From contig CBDBED010000002.1 in NCBI GenBank assembly GCA_965204245.1, forward strand, positions 372,001-436,000: 64,000 nt of DNA. Direction: 5' to 3'. The notes under the pieces are model-generated. The model saw nothing but the letters and a program-made list of their open reading frames with translations, had not been told where the DNA came from and made no database searches. This DNA comes from JAAXIE01 sp965204245 (GTDB lineage: Bacteria; Chloroflexota; Dehalococcoidia; Lucifugimonadales; JAAXIE01). Made by a program: the position numbers and the translations under genes. Position 1 is the stretch's first letter; each line of letters begins with the position of its first letter. Positions 40,679 to 48,140 of the stretch are shown here, piece after piece.

Positions 40679-40981
40679 CTAGTCGGAAGTGAACGCCGCC
40701 ACCATCTCCAACCTGTGAGCGATGCGGTCCTTGGCGCACTCCAAGTCGTACTGCCCCTGTAGGCCCATCCAGAAGGCAGCCGAATTTCCGAAAAAGCGCG
40801 ACAACAGCAGAGCGGTCTCCGCCGTGATGGCCCTCTCACCCCGCACGATGGCATGGATACGCCGCGGGTCCACACCGATTGCCTTGGCCAACCGGTATTG
40901 GGTCACATTCATCGGGTGGAGGAACTCTTCCTCAAGGATTTCGCCGGGGTGGATGGGAGGCAGTTCTCCTGATACTTGCAT
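40679..40981 (-). CDS. higA: HigA-family antitoxin (XRE helix-turn-helix)
   Basis: A 100-residue protein from ATG 40981 (an upstream in-frame start at 40993 is possible). The family start PPIHPGEILEEEFLHPMNVTQ leads into the helix-turn-helix YRLAKAIGVDPRRIHAIVRGER (in pieces) and ITAETALLLSRFFGNSAAFWMGLQ. HigA-type antitoxins neutralise HigB and repress the operon. The toxin gene lies just upstream on the same strand, which is the toxin-first order typical of higBA. Confidence 0.93.
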   Translation of the reverse strand: MQVSGELPPIHPGEILEEEFLHPMNVTQYRLAKAIGVDPRRIHAIVRGERAITAETALLLSRFFGNSAAFWMGLQGQYDLECAKDRIAHRLEMVAAFTSD

Positions 40982-41008
40982 GATTCTCACCAACTCCTTT
41001 CTCCAGCC

Positions 41009-41290
41009 CTAATGGTAGTCCACGATCTCGACCATATGGGCGTCACCTTCCCTCCATACGAAGCAGATGCGCCACTGATTGTTGATTCGAATGCTGTACT
41101 GCCCTGCGCGACCACCAACAAGAGCCTCCAAACGGTTGCCGGGCGGGACGCGGAGGTCGTTCAGGTCTTGGGCGTTGTTCAGAATCATTAGTTTGCGTTG
41201 GGCTTGTCTTTGAAGATCCTGGGAAAACTTGGCGACCCGTTGGCGCTCTGCAACTGCTTGGGTATCCCGGTCACGGTAACTTGCAATCAC
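41009..41290 (-). CDS. higB: HigB-family mRNA interferase toxin
   Basis: A 93-residue RelE-fold toxin from GTG 41290. The upstream extension of the frame to 41425 overlaps another gene and is not family-like. The C-terminal family core is GNRLEALVGGRAGQYSIRINNQWRICFVW (in pieces NRLEALVGGRAGQYSIR and NNQWRICFVW) followed by VEIVDYH. It cleaves ribosome-associated mRNA when not bound by HigA. No ribosome-binding site precedes the GTG; a TATAAC four bases upstream suggests a leaderless message. Confidence 0.92.
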   Translation of the reverse strand: MIASYRDRDTQAVAERQRVAKFSQDLQRQAQRKLMILNNAQDLNDLRVPPGNRLEALVGGRAGQYSIRINNQWRICFVWREGDAHMVEIVDYH

Positions 41291-41381
41291 TTTGTTATAG
41301 TAGCACGATGCGCTATTAGTGTCTACCGCCAATAGAGGCGGTACGGGGCCAAGCAATGGACCTGAGCTATCGGGAAGCCAT

Positions 41382-43037
41382 TCAAGAGCGGCGAAGCTGC
41401 CGCCCCAGCAACATGCACAAAACAATCACGAAACCGAACGCATACAGCGTGGCATACCCCAGTTGGAACCCCTGAAGCACCCCTATCATCATCGCGAAGG
41501 CTATCAGCCCCACCGATAGAAGGAAAGCAGCAATGATGGCAGGCAGTTGTCCCAGCGAAGGCTTGGCAATAAAGAACGCTATCGCCCCAAAGAACAGACC
41601 CAGCGGTATCAACAGGACGGGTAGCTCCGCATCCAAAAAACCCGCGCCTCTGCTTATGTGCTGACCCGTGAACACCAGAACTGCGGCCGTTGCCGAGGCC
41701 GCGACGGAATACACAATGCTCACTATGCCTCCCGCCACCCCTAGCGACGCCATCGCCGCAACCCAGATGCCGGCGGTGAGCGCCAGACCTGCCCCGGAGA
41801 TGGCAGCATGGTCTACAAGCCATACGAACTCAGACAAACCAAGGCCCACCCACACGCCTGCCGTTGCCAGAGCGACGACGACCGCGACAAACATATTGCG
41901 GGGCAGATGTTGGCGGCGTGATGGTCTGGAAAGCGCCAATACCATCAGAGTCCCGGACACGCCGGAGACCGACAGCGTTATCGCTGCCATCCAAAGAGTC
42001 CCGTTCCCGAACAGCGTTTTCAGCTTGTTCCCCAGCGAGAAATCAATGGGTGCCAGATTGCCTACCGTGACTCCTATCCACTCTCCCTCCGGGTCTCCAA
42101 CGACTACCCCCTGTAGCCCGGCCGCGACCACCACGTTCCCGCTGCCCTCGTGGTACACCAAGGTGTTCAGCCCTACAGGCGGGTCGTCATAGCCCACGCA
42201 GTCGAGAAAGCAGTCGTCATCCGGCCCTCTCGTGACCACTTGGCGGAATCGTTGGTTGGCCGCATCGTTCAAATGCGACGCTGAATACACCACCTCCCTC
42301 GCCCCATCCGTCATCCGTACAATCTCTTGGCCTTCAACGGCATACATACCCCGTGGCGTGTCCACCCACGTCATGCCCCATTCCATTGCCCTGCTGTCCG
42401 TTATTTCGATGTCCAGCGGTGTCCACGTCAGACCGCCGTCATCGCTCACATGTGGGTCCGCCAGATTCGCAATGAGTCTCCCATCGGCCATCGTCCCGAT
42501 CCCCCACTGCGGCTCCGCTATATCCACGGGCGTGGACGATACGGTGGCCAGCATGGCGACCGCGCCCGTCAGCAGCCCCAGCCGCATCCGCAGGCTATGG
42601 CCCCTTGCAGGCCTGCTGCGCCACACCCAGAACGCAATTGCCAGACCAATCGGGATGACCAGCGAGTCCGTCGGGTCAATCGGGCCTCCGACATCCCCTC
42701 CCCTAGCCAGCCAGAGGCCGCGGATTATCCAGTCACGTACCCACTGCAGGGAGTTGAACGCTGCATAAAGCAGGGGCAGCCCTAGGTACGCCAGCAGCAG
42801 GGCGCATCTCTCTGCATGGGGCTTCCCCAGCGTGATGAACGACAGCCCGAGAGCGAAAAGCGGAGGAGCGAATACCACCCACGCCAAGTCGCTCAGCTTC
42901 CCGGTCGCCCACGAACCCTGCCACGCCGACTTCAGTACCAGATCGTTCAGCAGCAAAACGGCCACCGCTGACACGGTGACCGGGTGGGTCAGGGCCGACA
43001 CGCATCGCTGTCGGAAACTATTACCCGATTGCATCAT
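41382..43037 (-). CDS. Large multi-pass membrane protein with an extracytoplasmic BNR-like segment
   Basis: A 551-residue protein from ATG 43037 (alternative TTG 43043). The N-terminal third has four or five membrane segments. A soluble stretch of about 190 residues contains HVSDDGGLTWTPLDI, a typical Asp-box of sialidase-like repeats, and HEGSGNVVVAAG. The C-terminal third has six or more membrane segments ending LYAFGFVIVLCMLLGRQLRRS. I do not recognise the family; the layout suggests a sensor or surface protein looped into the periplasm or exterior. Upstream the GMC oxidoreductase gene is divergent. Confidence 0.65.
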   Translation of the reverse strand: MMQSGNSFRQRCVSALTHPVTVSAVAVLLLNDLVLKSAWQGSWATGKLSDLAWVVFAPPLFALGLSFITLGKPHAERCALLLAYLGLPLLYAAFNSLQWVRDWIIRGLWLARGGDVGGPIDPTDSLVIPIGLAIAFWVWRSRPARGHSLRMRLGLLTGAVAMLATVSSTPVDIAEPQWGIGTMADGRLIANLADPHVSDDGGLTWTPLDIEITDSRAMEWGMTWVDTPRGMYAVEGQEIVRMTDGAREVVYSASHLNDAANQRFRQVVTRGPDDDCFLDCVGYDDPPVGLNTLVYHEGSGNVVVAAGLQGVVVGDPEGEWIGVTVGNLAPIDFSLGNKLKTLFGNGTLWMAAITLSVSGVSGTLMVLALSRPSRRQHLPRNMFVAVVVALATAGVWVGLGLSEFVWLVDHAAISGAGLALTAGIWVAAMASLGVAGGIVSIVYSVAASATAAVLVFTGQHISRGAGFLDAELPVLLIPLGLFFGAIAFFIAKPSLGQLPAIIAAFLLSVGLIAFAMMIGVLQGFQLGYATLYAFGFVIVLCMLLGRQLRRS

Positions 43038-43181
43038 CCCCAATATACGTCATCCGGGCAACGCCGCCATATACGCAGGCAGGCGTTGCCCGATCCCGAA
43101 TCCGCCGTTGACCCTTATCACCTAATTCCCGTACATTCCCCTAGGCCCGTCAGTTTTGACTCAGGTGCTATGGAGGCAAGC

Positions 43182-44720
43182 ATGAAATACGACGTTATCG
43201 TGGTCGGAGCCGGCTCCGCAGGCTGCCCCTTGGCCGCCCGCCTCTCCGAGGACCCCAACCTGTCGGTACTGCTCCTCGAGGCTGGTCCCCACTACCCCGA
43301 TTTCCAGCACCTCACCGACGACCTCAAGTACGGTGAGACCCGCGATGCCGAGGCCGAGGGCGCGGCCCACAACTGGGCCATGCGGGGAATCATCAACCCC
43401 GTCCAAGGCGAAATCCACGTCGCCGAGGGCAAGGTGGTCGGCGGTTCCGGGGCCATCAACGGCCAAGTCTTCCTCCGTGGCCTGCCCGACGACTACGACG
43501 ACTGGGCCGCCCGCGGCAACGACCAGTGGAGCTACCTCAACGTCCTACCCTTCCTCCGTCGGCTGGAGTCCGACCAGGACATCCGCGACGACTTCCACGG
43601 CGCCGACGGCCCCATGCCCGTGCTGCGCCGGCCCGATGAGCCCTCCCTGCCCATCCAAGCCGCCTTCCGGCAGGCTTGCCTCGGTGCGGGCTACCCTGAA
43701 GTAGCCGACATGAACGGCCCCGGCCCCTACGGCCTCAGCTACATCCCCATGAACAATCCCGAGGGCATCCGCATGAGCACCGCCCTCACCCACCTCAACC
43801 CAATCCAGCACCGTATGAACCTGACCATCCGCGGCAACGTGCAAGCCCGCCGCATCGTGTTCGACGGCAAGAAAGCCGTGGGCGTGGAGGTGGAAAGCAA
43901 CGGCGAGGTGTTCACCGTCGAGGGCGAGCAGATCGTCCTCAGCGCGGGTGGAATCCGTTCGCCCCACCTGCTGATGCTCTCAGGCGTCGGCCCCGCCGAC
44001 CACTTGCGCGAGGTGGGCATCCCCGTAGTCCACGATTCGCCTGGTGTGGGCCAGAACCTGAAGAACCACCCCTCGGCCAGCGCCGCCCTGCGGGTCAAGC
44101 CCGGTGTTGCCCTGCACCTCGACATCACCAAGTCCCGCTTCGCCCTGCGCTACACCGCCACCAACTCCGGCACCCCCAACGACATCATGGTGATGACCAA
44201 CTCCGTCTTCCAGACCCTCAGTGGTGACACCATGGCCGAGGGCACCTTCCGCATAGCCTGCGCCTTGGAAATGCCCGCCAGCGTGGGCGAGGTGCGCATC
44301 GTCTCCTCCGACCCCAACGTCCAGCCCTGGTTCAACTACCACTACCTCGAGGACCCATGGGACCGCGAGCGTCTGCGTGAGGGTCTCCGCTTCGTCCGCA
44401 GGCTGGTGGACCACCCAGCCTACCAGGAAATCGTGGACCAGTGGCTCAACCCCACCGAGGACGAACTGGCCGACGACGACAAGCTCGACGCCTATCTCCT
44501 CCGCACCTGTGGCACCTCCCGCCACTACTCCTGCAGCTGCCGCATGGGCCCCGACTCCGACCCCACAGCCGTAGCCGACCAGTACTGCCGAGTCCGTGGC
44601 GTGGAGAATTTGCGCGTAGCCGACACCTCCGTCCTCCCCCAAATCACGCGGGCGAACACCAACGCCACCGCAATTTTGGTGGGCGAGCGGTTGGCGGATT
44701 GGATTAAGGAAGGGAAATAG
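43182..44720 (+). CDS. GMC-family FAD oxidoreductase (choline dehydrogenase-like)
   Basis: A 512-residue flavoenzyme from ATG 43182 with GGAGG five bases upstream; open sequence extends to 42984 without a start signal. The FAD-binding N-terminus is YDVIVVGAGSAGCPLAARLSE, with the GMC signature EGKVVGGSGAINGQVFLRG and the second one LSAGGIRSPHLLMLSGVG (each under 21 residues). The active-site histidine region GTSRHYSCSCRMG and the C-terminal RVADTSVLPQITRANTNAT are present. Substrates are usually alcohols such as choline, polyols or aryl alcohols. Single gene, divergent from a membrane protein. Confidence 0.92.
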   Translation: MKYDVIVVGAGSAGCPLAARLSEDPNLSVLLLEAGPHYPDFQHLTDDLKYGETRDAEAEGAAHNWAMRGIINPVQGEIHVAEGKVVGGSGAINGQVFLRGLPDDYDDWAARGNDQWSYLNVLPFLRRLESDQDIRDDFHGADGPMPVLRRPDEPSLPIQAAFRQACLGAGYPEVADMNGPGPYGLSYIPMNNPEGIRMSTALTHLNPIQHRMNLTIRGNVQARRIVFDGKKAVGVEVESNGEVFTVEGEQIVLSAGGIRSPHLLMLSGVGPADHLREVGIPVVHDSPGVGQNLKNHPSASAALRVKPGVALHLDITKSRFALRYTATNSGTPNDIMVMTNSVFQTLSGDTMAEGTFRIACALEMPASVGEVRIVSSDPNVQPWFNYHYLEDPWDRERLREGLRFVRRLVDHPAYQEIVDQWLNPTEDELADDDKLDAYLLRTCGTSRHYSCSCRMGPDSDPTAVADQYCRVRGVENLRVADTSVLPQITRANTNATAILVGERLADWIKEGK

Positions 44721-44752
44721 AAGTGAGGCGGGACACTAACGAATACTGTGAG

Positions 44753-45124
44753 CTACGAGCGTTCTGTGTCTTGAGAATCAAGCAGACGCTGGAGTTTGAC
44801 GGATAAGCTCGGAACGTCATTTTGCACGATGTCCCAGATCACGTCATCGTCAATTCCCAAATAGGCGTGGGCGATACGATTTCGAGACCCAATTAACTGT
44901 CTCCATTCAATATCGGGAGAGGCTCCCCTGACCTCGCTTGGCACGTGAGTAGCTGCTTCCCCAATTAGCTCGATATTGCGAAGGACAGCATCATAAGTAC
45001 GTCCATCGGCAACGAAGTCGTCTCGGTCTAGCCCGCTCGTGTAAGACAGAACCCTATGGGCAAAGTCGATCATATCCCGTATGTATAGCCGCCATTCTCG
45101 CCCTTCCTGATGAGAATCACACAT
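44753..45124 (-). CDS. hepT: HepT-like ribonuclease toxin (DUF86)
   Basis: A 123-residue HEPN protein. The diagnostic RX4-6H-Y ribonuclease motif is present as SRNRIAHAYLGID, and the segment IELIGEAATHVPSEVR is family-typical. Its N-terminus overlaps the end of the nucleotidyltransferase gene by 8 bases. HepT is inactivated by polyadenylylation of the tyrosine in the motif by its partner MntA, so the pair forms a type VII toxin-antitoxin module. Confidence 0.9.
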   Translation of the reverse strand: MCDSHQEGREWRLYIRDMIDFAHRVLSYTSGLDRDDFVADGRTYDAVLRNIELIGEAATHVPSEVRGASPDIEWRQLIGSRNRIAHAYLGIDDDVIWDIVQNDVPSLSVKLQRLLDSQDTERS

Positions 45125-45416
45125 CCCGCGCCTCCCGCTCCACGTAAGGGCGAAACTCCTTGCGCAGCCCCTTGTCCGTCACCAAGTCGACTGGACGGGA
45201 CAACAAATCCTCCAAGTAGAACTGAAGACCGAAGTACGATTTCGATGTAGCCGGGCCATTGAAACGCACCAGGATGTCTACGTCGCTCTTCTCCGTGGCT
45301 TGGTCGCGAGCGAACGAGCCGAACAGGGCGAGGCTGACCACGTTGAACCTGTCGGCGAGCACTGGCTTGTGCTCGCGAAGCAGGTTGAGGACGTCATCAC
45401 AGGTCAGGCGTGTCAT
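45117..45416 (-). CDS. mntA: MntA-type nucleotidyltransferase antitoxin
   Basis: A 99-residue minimal nucleotidyltransferase with the motif LFGSFARDQATEKSDVDILV: GSF(A)RG-like glycine-serine, two aspartates in SDVDIL. The third acidic residue lies in RPVDLVT. Together with the overlapping HepT-like toxin downstream it makes the HepT/MntA module, in which MntA adds AMP to the toxin. ATG 45416 is preceded by AATGACACG without a clear ribosome-binding site. Confidence 0.9.
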   Translation of the reverse strand: MTRLTCDDVLNLLREHKPVLADRFNVVSLALFGSFARDQATEKSDVDILVRFNGPATSKSYFGLQFYLEDLLSRPVDLVTDKGLRKEFRPYVEREARDV

Positions 45417-45426
45417 TTGTCCCCCG

Positions 45427-45984
45427 TTACGACCCCCGCGACTCCATCCTCTTCAAAATATCCCGGATCTCCGTAAGCAGCCCGGTCACATCCGCCGCAC
45501 CACTCCCTTGCGGCGTCGCAGCCCTGCCCTGCGTCTCAGGCTCCAACACCTGCTGCCGCTGGCGCAGGATCGCGTCCCGGAACTGCACGGCATCCACCAC
45601 CCCAATGAGGTTGCTCTCGCTGCCCGCGTTCGGGCCTCCCCCCTGTCCCGCAGTCTCCACTCTCAGTCCACGCAGGTTGTAGTGACGCATCAGCGGGCCG
45701 TCGTGTAGACGCACATCGGTGATGCGGTTCAAGGGGATGGTGGCCTCGGAGCGTGTGAACACGCCCTTGCGTATCTCCAAGGCGTTGGTGGTGAGGCGGG
45801 CCGAGATGCGTGCCATGAACTCACGCCCGTACCACACGCTGAGCACCAGCCAGAAGGGTATCACCAAGATTCCTGCGACCGATATCACTAGGTAGATGGT
45901 CACCAGCCAGCGGCCGTAGGACACATACCTGTGGTCGAACTCGGCTTCAAGCACGGTATCGCCCGTAACCGTGGACTGTTCCAT
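45427..45984 (-). CDS. Bacterial PH domain (bPH2/DUF304) membrane protein
   Basis: A 185-residue protein. The N-terminal 65 residues include a membrane hairpin (TIYLVISVAGILVIPFWLVLSVWYG), followed by a bPH2 domain with SARLTTNALEIRKGVFTRSEATIPLNRITDV and a strand LRVETAG; the segments are cited in parts. The last 50 residues are polar and end in a possible coiled helix (LLTEIRDILKRME). The function of this domain family is unclear, often envelope-linked. It follows the permease gene by 33 bp on the same strand. Confidence 0.8.
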   Translation of the reverse strand: MEQSTVTGDTVLEAEFDHRYVSYGRWLVTIYLVISVAGILVIPFWLVLSVWYGREFMARISARLTTNALEIRKGVFTRSEATIPLNRITDVRLHDGPLMRHYNLRGLRVETAGQGGGPNAGSESNLIGVVDAVQFRDAILRQRQQVLEPETQGRAATPQGSGAADVTGLLTEIRDILKRMESRGS

Positions 45985-46017
45985 TCCGCACCTCCAGTTT
46001 CCTGACGGAATGATACC

Positions 46018-47763
46018 CTACCTGCTCCCCTCCACGTGCACCGTTACGATGTCCACGCTGTGGTATTTCTGGTGCCGCACCGACGATGCGTAATGGCGCA
46101 ACAAGCGGAAGGAGATTTCCCTGCCGTCTGGGATGTCTGCAGGCTCGGACAAATGGGCCAACTGGTCTTCCAGATTCTCGCCTTCAGCAGCCGAGACGAA
46201 CTCCAACTCAGCCCCGGACCCCTGATTGCGCGCGCTGACCACCAGCCTGCGCTTCCCGTCCGCCGCCTCCTCCGCGCCATCCGCCGCCAGCAGGCTGGCG
46301 ATGGTCTCCTCGCCAACCAGTACCAAGCGGTTCGCCGCAGGGGCCCCCCAGCCCAAGCGGGTAGCGAACGTGCGCAAGAACTCTTCCAGCTTGGGCAGCG
46401 TCTCATCATCAAGCGGCACCTGCAGCCGCCGGCGCCTTGGCGACGTCAACTCCATGAACACCATCATCACAATGGCGACAATCGCCCCGGAGGTCATCCC
46501 GTTGCCCAGCAACACTGCGAGGAATCCATCCCCCAGCAAGTCGGGATAAATCCACTGGTTCTGGAACCCGGCCCCCACCCAGAAGGATATGCCCGCAACG
46601 GCCGCCTTCCGGTGGTCGACCCCGTCATGGATTACTATCTTCATCCCCTGCACGAAAAGCAGCCCCAGCAGCACGGTCACATACGCCCCCGCCACAGGCC
46701 CGGGTATTGCAATCAGCAGGGCTGTGACCTTGGGGAAGAACGCCAGCACGAAGAAAAAGACGCCGATTACCACTCCCACTCGTCGCGCCCCGATACCCGT
46801 GATTTCCGCAAGGGCCACGCTCGAGGAATAGGTCGTGTTCGGCAGGGTTCCGAGAATACCCGACAGCAGGTTGCCCATGCCGTCGGCGTTCAGGGCTCCC
46901 TGCACCACCCGGAAGTCCGTAGCCCGCGGCCTCCTCTGGGATACCCGCTGGATGGCCACGCCGTCCCCCACGGTCTCAATTGCCCCCACCAACGTCACCA
47001 CCACGAAGGCCGGAAGCAGTGCCCAGAACTCCACCCCCGGCGTCACGTCAAACCCAGGCCACGAACTTATGGGCACTCCGACCCAAGGGGCGTCCAGCAC
47101 CCGGTCTATCTCATAGAGGCCGAAGGGGGCTCCCACCGCGCACCCCACAACTATCCCGATCACCGGCGACCACAACCTCCAAGCAGGAGGCCCCCGCAGC
47201 ACCAGTACCGCCACGACCACCAGCGTGGCCAAGGCAGCCGCTGGCCCTGCCATTTCCGGCGCGTCCTCCGGCACCTCCTCCAAGGTGCCGAATACGATGG
47301 GCATGACCGTGGCCGCAATCAGCATAATCACGGTGCCCGAAACCACGGGCGTGAATATCCGTCGTAACAGTGATAAGCGCGCTGCCAGGAGGAATTGGAA
47401 CAGAGACGAAATCACCACAAGGCTGGCCATGGTCGCCGGCCCGCCCTCTTTCAAGGCCGCAACGCATACAGCAATGAAGGCCCCCGAGGTCCCCATTATC
47501 AGGATGTGCCCCGACCCAATCCGTCCGAACCGGACCGCCTGCATGAACGTGGTTATGCCGCTGACCACAAGTGCGGCAAAAGCCGCCCACGAGAGATAAC
47601 TGTCCGAACCGTCGGCAATGCGCACCACGATTACCACGGTCAGCACGATAGGGGCCACGGTGACCAAGGCGGCTTGGGCGCCCGCCCCGATAGTTACCGC
47701 AGGCGGGGGACGGTCATTTGGCTCAAAGCGGACGTTCTCGTTTATTGCGTCGCCAGCCACCAA
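46018..47763 (-). CDS. NCS2-type nucleobase permease with a C-terminal soluble HATPase-like domain
   Basis: A 581-residue protein. Residues about 25-440 form the membrane part of a xanthine/uracil permease (NCS2/UraA family), with ETVGDGVAIQRVSQ and NADGMGNLLSGILGTLPNTTYSSSV (in pieces) around the substrate site. Residues about 445-581 are soluble: ANRLVLVGEETIASLL followed by RRLVVSARNQGSGAELEFVS and ISFRLLRHYASSVRHQKYHS. They look like a worn histidine-kinase-type ATPase or anti-sigma (RsbW-like) domain lacking a clear DxGxG motif. Permeases of this family are normally about 430 residues. It is divergent from the collagen-like solute-binding protein gene. Confidence 0.82.
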   Translation of the reverse strand: MVAGDAINENVRFEPNDRPPPAVTIGAGAQAALVTVAPIVLTVVIVVRIADGSDSYLSWAAFAALVVSGITTFMQAVRFGRIGSGHILIMGTSGAFIAVCVAALKEGGPATMASLVVISSLFQFLLAARLSLLRRIFTPVVSGTVIMLIAATVMPIVFGTLEEVPEDAPEMAGPAAALATLVVVAVLVLRGPPAWRLWSPVIGIVVGCAVGAPFGLYEIDRVLDAPWVGVPISSWPGFDVTPGVEFWALLPAFVVVTLVGAIETVGDGVAIQRVSQRRPRATDFRVVQGALNADGMGNLLSGILGTLPNTTYSSSVALAEITGIGARRVGVVIGVFFFVLAFFPKVTALLIAIPGPVAGAYVTVLLGLLFVQGMKIVIHDGVDHRKAAVAGISFWVGAGFQNQWIYPDLLGDGFLAVLLGNGMTSGAIVAIVMMVFMELTSPRRRRLQVPLDDETLPKLEEFLRTFATRLGWGAPAANRLVLVGEETIASLLAADGAEEAADGKRRLVVSARNQGSGAELEFVSAAEGENLEDQLAHLSEPADIPDGREISFRLLRHYASSVRHQKYHSVDIVTVHVEGSR

Positions 47764-48140
47764 TCACACCTCATGTTGGTACTCGGAAGAATGCTGGTAT
47801 AGGACACCACGGCGAGTCGGGGCTTGGGTGCAGTTGGTAGATGCTTGGGCCAATTGATACGTATAATCAACCACTACCTCGGAATTCTATAATACCCGCT
47901 CTTCCCGATGTCAATCGAATAAGGCCAAGGGCTAGTCATCTAAGCCCAAGTGCCAGTCATCGGGCTTCCGGCGTCCCGGAAGAGGTCCACGGGCATGGAG
48001 TCTCCCCACTCCTCTCTTATAATTCACGCTGGATATGAAAAACGTCATTCGTTACAATCGTCAGCAACCCTCCTCGGACTCTCCCCGGTTGCCCCTCCCT
48101 CCTTGCCCGCGGAGCGAACTACGGTTTTTGGGGTGTTGTC
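47764..48140. other. 377-bp divergent intergenic region with several -10-like sequences
   Basis: The gap between the permease (minus) and the lipoprotein gene (plus) has perfect TATAAT hexamers at 47872-47877, 47888-47893 and 48018-48023, none with a good -35 at the expected distance. A stem-loop CTTCCGG/CCGGAAG with loop CGTC lies at 47965-47982. The 10-mers GCTAGTCATC and GCCAGTCATC form a short direct repeat just before it. No gene is visible. Confidence 0.55.

Noticed and set aside
41291..41425. 45-residue N-terminal extension of HigB
   Set aside because: The extension overlaps the end of the membrane protein gene and gives a toxin longer than the family; GTG 41290 gives the typical length.
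42984..44720. Long start of the GMC oxidoreductase at 42984
   Set aside because: The first 66 residues overlap the divergent membrane protein gene and are not family-like. ATG 43182 follows GGAGG and places the FAD motif at residue 4.
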